Positions 46,556 to 57,300 of a DNA stretch of 64,000 bases are shown piece after piece (within the stretch, counting starts at the first letter, position 1; every line of letters starts with the position of its first letter). The notes under the pieces are model-generated. The model saw only the letters and a list, made by a program, of their open reading frames with translations, was not told the origin of the DNA and did no database searches. The stretch is from Owenia fusiformis (Eukaryota > Annelida > Polychaeta > Sabellida > Oweniidae): NCBI GenBank assembly GCA_903813345.2, contig CAIIXF020000001.1:17937915-18001914 (forward strand), written 5' to 3'. Both the position numbers and the translations under genes were made by a program.

Positions 46556-47281
46556 TTAAATCCCACTTGGGTAGCAACACAATAGAATTTGCTGTGGTTT
46601 ATTTTTAAGAATGTATGGTTTTATCAAAAGGAAAGTGCATTATTTTTCTATTGTTTTTAAAGAATGTACACTTGGCAAGCTATCAAAAACAAGTGAGACA
46701 TAAATGACCATTGACAGTTTTTGATAGTTTTCATTCCCTAAAAACAATATACAAAAATACATGTACCCTTCTCTTGTTACTGTGCATTCTTTAGAATAAA
46801 ACAATTTATCAATTTTTGTTGCTATCTACATCATTGATCTTATCTTACTTACAAATATTCGGCTGTATTCAAATGCAATGTTCTGGACTGGACAGTCACC
46901 TGTAGTGCACTGAAGCTAGACTAATTATAGCCCACTCAGTCAATTACATCAACTCACACTCATGAGGTCAATGCAACCAACTCTTTTTGTTGTTACAATT
47001 AATTGGCTAACTACATGAACAGTCAACTCAAAAGAACTCACTCACTTACATGTATCAAACCACTAATTACCCTACATGAACAGTCAACACAAAAGAAATA
47101 AAATTTTCCAGATTAGATCATTGACCATTTACCTGCAATATACCATTTACCTGTAATAAGAATGTGTGTGATTTAAGTAAGATAAAGCATTCGAATTCGA
47201 TTTGATAAGAAATAATACCTCAGGCCTTCGGCCTTCGGTGTATTATTTCTTATAAAATCTCATTCTTATGCTTTATCCAGT
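46556..47281. mobile_element. Insertion that interrupts the 92-bp array
   Basis: The array breaks inside ACCATATC|GTAATCAACTG and resumes at 47282, so about 726 bp were inserted. The insert begins TTAAATCCCACTTGGG and ends with a large hairpin (47181-47277). It shows no terminal inverted repeats matching each other. A 3'-terminal hairpin recalls Helitrons, but the CTRR end is not clear. Confidence 0.6.
47181..47277. repeat. Hairpin at the end of the insert
   Basis: GATAAAGCATTCGAATTCGA...TAAGAAATAATAC is mirrored by GTATTATTTCTTATAAAATC...ATGCTTTATC around a GGCCTTCGG-rich loop. Confidence 0.75.
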
Positions 47282-47725
47282 ACGTAATCAACTGTATGCA
47301 ACCAAAAGTAACAAGGCATAACATTTTTATTCAACCATACTTGATGCAACCCTAAATAGCAAGGTATACCATATCGTCATCAACTGTATGCAACCAAAAG
47401 TAACAAGGCATAACATTTTTATTCAACCATACTCGATGCAACCCTAAATATCAAGACACCACTTATCGTATTCAACAGTATACTCGTACAAATAAAAGTA
47501 ACAAAGGCATAACATTTTTATTCAACCTTACTAGATGCAACCCTAAATAACAAGACACCACTCACCGTATTCAACTGTATGCAACCATAAATAACAAGAC
47601 ACCACTCACCGTATTCAACTGTATGCAACCATAAATAACAAGTACAACATATTTATTCAACCTTACTAGATGCAACTGTAAGGTACTACGTATCGTATTC
47701 AACTGTATGCAACCATAAGGGGCAT
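47282..47725 (+). repeat. 92-bp tandem array, part 2
   Basis: Continues the array after the insert with units that become increasingly irregular, some single 46-bp-like units (TATTCAACTGTATGCAACCA) near 47570-47620. Faint remains extend to about 47900 and 48410 (TTGTATGCAACTAG). Confidence 0.88.
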
Positions 47726-48018
47726 CGGGCCATGAAAAAAATGTTGTGTTTTGGTTGTAGCATGGGCTTTGAAAGCCCATGGTTTGAGGGGCCCAAAATC
47801 TTTTTCCACTCAAGTTGAAATGTGCCCACCCCCCTTGTCAGCTTACGGATCCGCCAGTGCAAGCTTATTGTATGTAATCAAAAGTAAGTTGGCATACCAA
47901 CCACACTTAATTCATCCATATTGCTGTTTGCTACCTTAAGGGACCATAGATACGGTATCTTCCTCAACAAGGCATAACTTAATGCATGCAAGATAAAGTT
48001 GCATATTGTATTTAAGAA

Positions 48019-48147
48019 ATATAGACCGATGAGCAGGGGTAATATTGTCGAATACACCCCGCAGGGATACGTACAAACATTTTGAAAGTTTGTGCCTAGC
48101 CCTAAGGGGTGTATTCGATGATACAACCCATGCTCTGAGGTCTATAT
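48019..48147. repeat. Small inverted-repeat element
   Basis: AATATAGACC...GAGCA...TCGAATACACCCC is mirrored by GGGGTGTATTCGA...TGCTC...GGTCTATATT. About 129 bp, MITE-like. Target duplication not clear beyond TA. Confidence 0.7.
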
Positions 48148-48454
48148 TACGATTAGAACATGATAACTCACCAAAATGTTTTCAATATTCATTATGGTCC
48201 GCCATCACTACGACCCGCCGTTATGACGTCACACATTACACGTTTTACCAGGGGTATTCTTCGCGAATATACCCCGGGTGAAATGTTGACTTTGTTTACA
48301 GTTTATAGAAGGAGTGAATACAGTCGTGTTCGAATCAACCGTGCATACCTTGCTGTGCAACCAAATGTAAACAGACTCACTAAATGATTAAACCGTGCAT
48401 AAATTACATGCAAGTATATTGTATGCAACTAGTGAAGAATTGCTCCTGGTTGTT

Positions 48455-48672
48455 GAATATATAAGCGCAAATGCCAAAGGGAAGGGAAAAACTTTAAAGA
48501 AACCCAACAAGAAAAGCAAACTGTAAGTGTAAATCTGTCATAAGAAAAGTAGACCCTATATATCCCAAAACCATGATCTAACGTGAAAAGAAACAATGTC
48601 TAACATCCCCCCCCCCCTCCAATCGAGAACCAATATCACAATCCAGGAACAGAACACCAAGGGACATTGATG
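48455..48672 (-). repeat. Dispersed repeat, copy 3 (reversed)
   Basis: The reverse complement closely matches 19455-19670, with GGATTGTGATATTGGTTCT, CATTGTTTCTTTTCACGTTA and CCCTTTGGCA, and a G-run replaced by a longer one. It is the third copy of the family at 16.7 and 19.4 kb. Confidence 0.8.
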
Positions 48673-49379
48673 TGTTTCAGAATGTCAATAGTTTTGTCTC
48701 GGCAAGGCGTACAAGGCGCACAAGGCGGCCGTAGCTTCACGAAATGGACATAGAATATCTACATCGCACTGCTTATCCATACATTGTATTGTTATGCTGC
48801 ATACTTCTCTCGACTTTGGAAAGCTATGGCCGCAGTAGATCAAATGTTACTGAAGCATAGGCTTATGTATTTTACAAGTAGACTATACTAGAGGACATTT
48901 GCAAATCTTAAGATTCGATTGTTTTCCCTGTGCATTTGGCTGCTGAATACAGTCATGTAAGCATTGATTTGATAGTGGCCATGCATGATCAATGATATTA
49001 ATATCATTGGACAACGACATGACAAGGCTTATCTTTATTTCCAAGTAAGTGAGTTGAGTTATTTATCTATTTCACTTTACTTTCGAATACTGTTCTTCGA
49101 CAACGAGGAGTGCAAGTTACACATTTCTAAGAGAATGTGTACTTGTACTCTTTTGTAAGGGTGTTGTTTCCCGGGGACCACTGTACCCTACGATCCCAAA
49201 GGTTGCAATCATGCCTAGCTTTCGGTAAGGAGGTAGATGGAAACATGAAGTGGGCATGGTTGGAACTCAAATCACAAATTGAGAACTGCTTAAGATAGTA
49301 TTCCACATTGTAAGATAAATAAGAACTTCTAATATAAATAAAAGTGTCTCATGTGTGATTTCATCTATGCGACGCACCA
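48673..49379. other. Intergenic, nothing recognised
   Basis: No supported gene. A short CAAGGCG-type direct repeat lies at 48703-48727. Confidence 0.4.
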
Positions 49380-49460
49380 TCTCTGTAGAGCACTGTGGCT
49401 AGTCGATCTATGTGGATGCAGTCATTTATATGTAATGTATCGTGGGTACTCGCGTTCATT
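49380..49460 (+). repeat. Inverted partner of 52320-52405
   Basis: CACTGTGGCTAGTCGATCTA and GGATGCAGTCA, then ATGTAATGT and GTACTCGC, all occur in inverse at 52320-52405. A fragment (GCTAGTCGATC) recurs at 52940. Confidence 0.75.
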
Positions 49461-49936
49461 ATAGGGAATGGGATCATTGCAAAAATATGACAGCAAATCG
49501 AGGTAAGTGATCTCAGAGTTTCTACTTAACATTGTGACTTGAAATCTTGCATACATATTCAATATACATAGTATGACAATGTGTGAAATTTTCAGCTACC
49601 ATATTCCTGTTATAGAGAAGATATTTGAAAAACATTTCGTAAACGTCAACATATATGTATAAAATGGATGCACCTATGTATCATTTGGATTCAGAACGGT
49701 AACAAATGGATGCTTTAATGAATTATACTTTTATCATGATGATTTATTTACTGATGGACAACTGGCCAGATTTTCTTTGTATACATTGTTCGGATAAACA
49801 TTCCTTACTCATTAAAGTAATTAGCCACCCCATTACAAGTAGTCTAAAGACACCCTCTTGAAAAATTGAAAATACTATATATAAACCCATCAACTGGAAA
49901 ATGCCATTACAGATGAGATAAAGGACCCACGGTCCT

Positions 49937-50901
49937 GCTCACACAGTGTAGAACCTTCAGAGGAATGTATATCCTGATGTTCAAACAAAAGTATTGGTAA
50001 ATATGAGATCAATGAAAGATGAGTCCTTTGTTGTTGGTTCAGATATGATTTGTTGTAGTCAAAGGAAAAACTATGAATTTAACCTAGATTTTGACCTAGG
50101 CCTTTTAGTGTCCAAATTTTGAAGGAAAGTAGATTTTGAGGACGGCTTCTATTGTAGATTCTTATTAAGTTGGCAGCATCCAAGCTGTATCTAGTGTTGT
50201 GTTGTTACAAAAATGCCATAACTTCCGAACCGAAAGTCGGATCAAAATCTGGTTTGCAGATTCGGATTCTTTGGACAATTCTACACATATTTCATAACTC
50301 ATACATTGAATTCCAAGAAGTTTTTATTGTGACCTACTTTTCGGATGCCATATCTCAAAAACGGTAAGAGTGATCAAAAACAACTTGCCTGTAGGGATTA
50401 GCTTTTTTCCAAGGAACATGATTAAAAAACGGAGCAAAAATATTGAAGGACGACTGAGAAAATTGAAAAAATGACAAAGTACTGGATTTGACCTAGTTCT
50501 TGACCTTTGACCTAGATAAAACCTGATTAGACCTAGATCTGGACTTGGACCTGAACTGGACCTTGACTTGGACCTGGACTTGGACCTGGACTTGGACCTG
50601 GAAATGGACTGGACTGGTATTTTTTCAATCTTTTCTTCACTTCTCTTGACTTTCTATAAGGCTATCATCAGATCGATTTTTCTCGAAATTTAAAATTCAG
50701 CAATTTCTCGGAAACCGGGCGAACTTGGGAAATGGCGATGATAGGTCAAATAGACATTATGGATATGCATAAAACAAATGTGGAAATGACTCAATCCGAA
50801 TGGCAGTTTTAATTTGTGCAGCAAATGTTGACAGACGGACGGACCAACGGACGGACCAATGGAAGGACGCCTGGTCGATCCCATAGGCTTACTGTGTGAG
50901 C
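49937..50901. mobile_element. Possible repeat element with short terminal repeats
   Basis: GCTCACACAGT at 49937 is mirrored by ACTGTGTGAGC at 50891-50901. The interior contains a GGACCTGGACTT minisatellite (50537-50617) and a GACGGACGGACC-type stretch (50832-50870), a composition often seen in invertebrate repeats. The reading frames are not supported. Borders are tentative. Confidence 0.4.
50537..50617 (+). repeat. GGACCTGGACTT minisatellite
   Basis: Repeats of 6/12 bases (GGACTT, GGACCT) with some variants, preceded by scattered GACCTAG copies from 50488. Confidence 0.85.
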
Positions 50902-51051
50902 CAAAAACTATGGTTTTATCGCTAATACTGTTAATTTGAAAAACGGGTCCATAACATGTAATGATGACAATGAAAATGTTGAAATTAGGTACGCCAATGA
51001 AGTGAATTCAGAGCAAACGACCCATCGACCCACTGGAATACCCACAAATCA

Positions 51052-51647
51052 AGTTTCATAGCCTTGCCCAAGTCGGTCTCTTTTACTTATCTTGATTTCT
51101 ATCATGACCACCTTGTACCTTAGAGAAAGCCACGTGCTTTACCGACCCAATGTTTTTGTCGGTACAATTTGACAAATCAACGACGAGCCTACATTACCGG
51201 ACTAGGTCTTCGTGCATTTCTTCGAGAATTCAGTTTTGATTTTTTTGAATCAACATTGAATTGCATGATTTCATTTAGACGAGTATTAATGACTGCTTAC
51301 ATTCCAATGTACATTTAATAACATAATATATTGTAACTCTCAAGAAACACTCGATCAGATCATTGAATTTCAAGTCCTAGATGGGTAGTTTGCTTTTTTT
51401 ATGCAGGTCAACCTGATAACGTTTTGATTGGTCAATCAGCCTGAAGTCACACGTTGTGTCCATGTCCATATTGTCAATCAATATGGTTTTGCGATACCGT
51501 TAGGTAGCCTAGGTATTATGGGAATCTCGAAACCGCTGAATAACTTAGTATAATATCAGCGATGCTGCATAGGATTGTTTAAGGTTGTAATAATTCAAGA
51601 TCAGATAAGTAAATAAATACCGACTTGGGCAAGGCTACAAGTTTCAG
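51052..51647. repeat. Inverted-repeat (foldback-like) element
   Basis: TAGCCTTGCCCAAGTCGGT near 51060-51080, with TTTACTTATCT downstream, is mirrored at 51600-51640 (ACCGACTTGGGCAAGGCTA). Arms of about 70 bases, loop of about 450. No target duplication identified. Confidence 0.6.
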
Positions 51648-52319
51648 AGCCATTAACATTCCTTGAAAATGACAATGAGCAGCCAACAGATGTACAATCC
51701 GTAAATCTTGATGATTTTGTCAGCTCAGCTGAACGAGCCTCCAGATTCCTTGAAACAAATGACCATAATTCAAGAATAATTTTATCTTATCGTGGTAAGT
51801 GGAATCTTTCCAATTACCAATATAGCATTATTATTGTTTTTTGACACTGTGGATTAAAATATTAAAAATACACACATTCAAAATGATTCAATTGAAACCT
51901 AGCCAGTCTGTTCAATGAATCCAATCAGAACGTCTACTAATCCACATGATACATCATAATTAAATTGCTTTTTTAAAGCGGATATTTCATACCATAACCC
52001 CAAAAATATTATAGAACGCATTGTATTTGTAATTTACTTCACACAGACATATTTGTGTATATGTGAAATAATTATATTACTTGACTTTTTTATTCCCCAT
52101 TACAAGGTAAACCTATGGCAAATTATACAGCCTTCTCACAGCTGTGAGCGAGATGATAAAACTGGTCGAGTGAACTTGTTTGAGTTATCTATTCTCCGTA
52201 AAAATATCAGAGAATGTGTGTTTATAGCGTAGCTTTGGTTTTATAAATCAATGAAGTATGATATACACGGATGAGTAAATATAGATTATTTAAACAGAAG
52301 AGCAAAATTCTTCCATTGA

Positions 52320-52405
52320 AAAGTACAGAGGCGGGTACTCATGAAACATTACATGTGCCTGACTGCATCCTCATAGATCGACTAGCCACAGTGTAGAGAG
52401 CATCC
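52320..52405 (-). repeat. Inverted partner of 49380-49460
   Basis: Contains GACTGCATCCTCATAGATCG and ACTAGCCACAGTG in reverse relative to 49380-49460. The two copies lie 2.9 kb apart and enclose two smaller elements. Confidence 0.75.
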
Positions 52406-53147
52406 ACACACGTTATTATCGTAAGAAAGAGAGAACTGGGAAAGGTAAATCCATCAGGCTGGATCCGACTGGATCCGACTGTGCATGACAAATATATCGC
52501 ATATACCTACTGTTGTTCTCGTTACACTCTACCTTCCGAGGTTCTGAAATTTAAAAAAATATTAATATTTATTTAAAAATGGATTTAAAATGTTTCTTAA
52601 AAGTGAAAAATTTCATATCCAAAGTGTTAAATTTGATATTATTTTCGTTTGTTTATTTCACTGAAATTCAGTGGATTCAGATTCAATGAATATTGTTGAG
52701 TAAAAATAGTATGCCAAAAAACTCACATGTTATTCCCGATTGTTCATTGGTGGCAAAATAACGACCAATCAGAACACAATAACGTAAATACACTCAGCTT
52801 GTATTCGCGAATGCAACTAACGACTGTTGGCTATCGGATTAACACACTATCTTACAGATAACTCATTTAAATATGAATAGTACCTGCCGCAATTTCATTT
52901 ATATTCAAATGAGTTGGTCATAGAATAGTAGGTAAACCCGCTAGTCGATCCGCTCGACAAGCTCAGTGTATTTATCTTATACTGTGTTCTAACTGGCCAG
53001 AAGATGTAACGCTTGCCTACTTATATGTAACACTCACCATATGGTTCAGTGCCTTTTTGATTATTCATTTTAAATGGCAATGGGTTACGTATTAGTTTCA
53101 ACCCGTTTTGATCTTGATGTAACATACATACATAGAGATTATCCTAT
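52406..53147. other. Intergenic, nothing recognised
   Basis: AT-rich with no supported gene; a tandem GGATCCGACT pair at about 52462-52481. Confidence 0.4.
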
Positions 53148-53712
53148 ATGAGGTTCAGGATATTGGGATTACCCCGAGGCCAATATAATATATTTGCCCG
53201 AGGGCCGCAGGTCCCGAGGGAAAATATATTATATTGGCCAAGGGATAATCCCAATATCCTGAACCGACTATATAGGGGTTATGCACTGGGAGGTTTTGGA
53301 TACAGGGAATATCCCGAGGGATATACAATATATCTTCCTGAGGGACCGAAGGGACCAAGGGAAGATATATTGGATATCCCAAGGGATATTTCTTGTATCC
53401 AAACCGACCGTGCATACCTGTTGTATTCCATACCTGATGAGGTTTGAAATAATAAGCACGTATCCCATTTTTTCTAAATTTTTTTCAAAATCTTTTTCAC
53501 ATTTTTTTGCATAATTTTTTTTCAGAATTTTTTTCACATTTTTTTCAAAACATTTTTTCTCAACATTTTTTCAAATTTTTTTGAGCGGGACATACGATTT
53601 ATATGTCCCGGAGCTCCGTTGGAGCGGGACATACGAAAAATATTTGCCCGAATATGGAATATATTCCCGGTTGATATGTCCCTGAAACCTCATAAGGTAT
53701 GGAATACAGGAT
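53148..53712. repeat. Cluster of consecutive hairpins
   Basis: Hairpin 1 is 53152-53265 (GGTTCAGGATATTGGGAT and its complement). Hairpin 2 is 53282-53414 (GGTTTTGGATACAGGGA and its complement). Hairpin 3 has arms at 53421-53445 and 53685-53710 (TGTATTCCATACC...GAGGTTT) around a T-rich tract and a small CGGGACATA palindrome at 53586-53610. Open frames on both strands here (53148-53537) arise from the palindromes. A fragment of hairpin 1 (AGGGATTATCCCAATAT) recurs at 60169-60185. Confidence 0.85.
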
Positions 53713-54195
53713 AATATGTTTATCCCATACCAATCTTGGTCATCTGGTTCACATTGTTCAATCGTGAAAATATTTAAGAATATTCATGTCCAGTTTTGTT
53801 TTCTTGGCCGTGGGCGGATTTTCCTGTTCTCTCAAATATTCCCACATTTATTTTCTCGATTTTTTTGATTGATTAAGTGGATGCTCCTTCCCTTTTTTAA
53901 ACCATCAAACAGATCCCGATTGTCTATGTTTTCTCCATTGTCGTTTACAGTCATTACGCGAACGTTACAAATTAGGAACAAATATGCGAGCGGGGCAGAA
54001 TATAAGATACGTTTGTCATAGGGACCTCAGCGAGGATATAGACTATATCATTTAGTCTAAAATTATTTTGAAAATGAAAATATTCAAACAATAGCCCACA
54101 TGTATTAAAATTTGGGATTGAAAATGATTTGTTTACATAGACCGTGCCATTCAAAATGTCAAGTCTGTCGTTGCATGAAATGAATTGTTATACTT
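53713..54195. other. Intergenic, nothing recognised
   Basis: No supported gene; follows the hairpin cluster. Confidence 0.4.
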
Positions 54196-54318
54196 GCCCG
54201 TAGCCAGCTCTTACCAGGAGGGAGGGGACCTTTTGACAGGTTTGGCTAAAAAATCATGCGAAAACTTCATGATTTTATAAGAACTTCCGGCCGGGGGAGA
54301 GTTTCCCTGACTACGGGC
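54196..54318. mobile_element. Small TIR element, GTAGCCAG family (second copy)
   Basis: GCCCGTAGCCAG at the left and CTGACTACGGGC at the right, with internal G-runs, relate it to the element in the Hox intron (31304-31516). The outer CAG is degraded and a target duplication is not clear. Confidence 0.7.
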
Positions 54319-57300
54319 CTCTTATCTGTCTATTCCCTGTTGCAATAAATATACCATGCCCGTTATTCCTGGTTGCATTAAGTATTTTACGCTTCGTCAA
54401 TTCTGACTAGGACATGTACCTATTGTTTAAAGTACAATGTTTGCATTGTCAATTAAGTTCTATCATCTAGTCGTTTTGAGTCATGCCGTCTCCACTCTAC
54501 AAATATAACAGTGATATTCATGGTAAAATAAATACTTACCAAGAAAATAAAAAGTTCTGGTTCAATGTATTTAGCACTTAATGCTTTCATTTAATATGTT
54601 ATTAAACGATTTAATATTTTAAAAACAGTTTCATTGCAAAATGCAGCACAAATCGACATTCACAGGATGATCTAGTCAGGACGTTGTTGGTCAGACTGTA
54701 TACATACATACATAATATATTTTAGTTTTGGATTACATAATGGAATCTAAAAATAAAAATGGTTTCATGTACTTTGTTCCACCTATGCATATATAAATCT
54801 AAGTGAAAATGTAAATATCTTTGATATCCAGCAACCTAACAAACTTCCCACAAACGGAAATAGTGAAAATACCCATTTATCTAAATCAAAAGTGACAAAG
54901 GTTTCAGAAGTCTCTTTAGAACAAGAGTCTTAGTAGCCATGTCTGCTACTTTCAGGAGCCTTAACCCAGAATGTATGGAAATATGAATATACATGTTCTA
55001 AAGAGCTATTGAGTCTGCTTTCATTTTTTCTGAGAGGACAATGGAAGAAAGGAGAAGGGATGCAGATGAGTTTAGATTAAGATTAAGTTAATTAATCTTT
55101 TATCTTATTTTTTCCTTCAATCGCGTCTATAGACTTTGTGTTCGATCTGTTCTATTCTTTAGAAATAAAATAAAATTGTAAGGGAAATGTTGGCATGTTT
55201 TTGAAAAGATATATTCCAACGGGCTATTGTTTTTGTCTTCTTATTCCCGGCCTACAAGTTATTCTTAATGTCAGATCTTATCTGTCCATTTAAGTGGGAA
55301 CAGTCATTTTCATCAAAGTAATCAGGTAAGTATGCATTTTTCATTTCACTTTTACTCTGGTGGAATACCTTCAATATTGATTTCAATATGACTTTTTTAG
55401 AATATTTCAGGTCTGAGTTTTTCTTAAAACCCGCAAACTTCATTTTCGGCAAATTGTTGTAGCTCTAATTGAAACATTAGGGTTTATCTTCAGGATTAGA
55501 AATCCAGTTGGGTTCAACTTACAACTTGATTGACAAATGTATAATTGTTTTATGGGGTTATTGAAAAGCTGTCCGAAATAATATATATCTGATAATGGTG
55601 AATAAAGTTATTGTAATTTGCAATGACTATTGAATAATTCCACATCCTTGTTTAGCAATAAGCTGTCTACAATTTCATTGCTGTTGTCTGATGGCATATC
55701 ATACTGTTCAGATAATATGATAATTATTGATTCTCTGGTGTCATACCAAACTAGAATAGAAATACAAGAACAAGTCAAATGTAAAATACAACATGACAAA
55801 ATGAAAATACATCAGTGTGATGTATCATTTTTAAATGAAGACAACAAGCAATAATGGAAATATATTTTTGCAAAAACATTGAAATAAAAACTTACGATCT
55901 GAATGATTTATAAACCGTTTGACATATGCATCTCTACCACACGTTTCATTTGAATTTACTGTTACACATATAAATCTGATGTAATACCTTCACTATTGAT
56001 AGTTAAATGACAATGCGTTGTTGAACAAACATATTTCATGATTGATTTTTTCTGAAAAGTCATTTTTGTATTTCGGCAAAATGTTCGAACCTTAATTGTA
56101 ACATATGTTTGATTGATAACATCGTAACATTGATATGATGTATCGGAACAGTCGGGTGAAATGAAGGCGTGTCATTGTCTTCAATTTAGTATAATATGTG
56201 CTAAAAGATGGAGGTCCCGTTCGGTCGGTAAATCGAGTTGTTCACATATTATCCATTTAGATATCCAAATAATTCCATTTCCAGATGCAATCGATATATT
56301 TGGGCATTTGGAGAATCGACCCATCACGCAAAACAGATATTGATAAAAATAATGGAACTCAATAATTGCAATTCGCAATGGCTATGATTCTAAGTAATGT
56401 TATAAAATAAAACATAATATAGCCTAGTCTGGTGATAAAATGAAAAACAAATGAAAAACAAAGAACATAAGAAATATTTGCTAACCTTCCACATATCCCA
56501 TATTTAAGATCATTTCAATATTTTTGAAATCTGGTAAAGACGTTTCCATATCAAGTCTGATGCAAATTGGTTTGATATTTAATTCTCAAAGATGATTCTT
56601 GCACCTGTTTTAAAAACACAGTTGGAATGTGTTCTAATTGCTGGCTGGGTAACTTTGGTTTTCCTTGCGTTGGGCCTTGTGCTCGTGATGCGTTTGCTTC
56701 CGAAAGTTAGAAATGACTGAGATATTTCGGAGTCAACAATGGTTCGCAAGATAAATTTGGGTCATCCTTGGTGACTAGAGCTGTCGTTTACTGTCACTTC
56801 GAAGAGAGTGTTTCACTCGAATTTCAGCAGAGAACACAGTCTTGTTATTTCACCATCATAAGGTGTGACATATTGTTATTTGTCGCAAACCGTTTTGTGG
56901 TTGGTGTTTGGCGTTCTGCGTCTGTCGGTAGGCGTTTGGCGTCTGTAACAAATGGCGACAATTGGTTAATGCCTTGTGTTGTATTTGTTATTTACAATCT
57001 GATTTCGTTTCGTTAGGGATTGCAGAATGTGTCAGAAAATTTGCAGAAAATCATTTGACTAGGTATCAAAGGATTTTCTGACCTTAATAAGATAAGAAGG
57101 ATAAGATCGTAGGGATAAAAATCGATGTTCAGCAATTACAGACACTTGACATTATTTTACCAGTAAACATAATCTTCCAGATCCCCATGTTCGAATTGCA
57201 TTGTTTTCTTCTCATTTAACGACTTTAACGGAGGCTGGGAGGTATGATAATATCCATAGAGTATAAATTGCATTTTGAACATACTGTTATAGAAACATAT

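Noticed and set aside
53148-53537. Four overlapping frames with repeated Tyr/Pro/Arg motifs
   Set aside because: They are explained by DNA palindromes, which give similar peptides on both strands.
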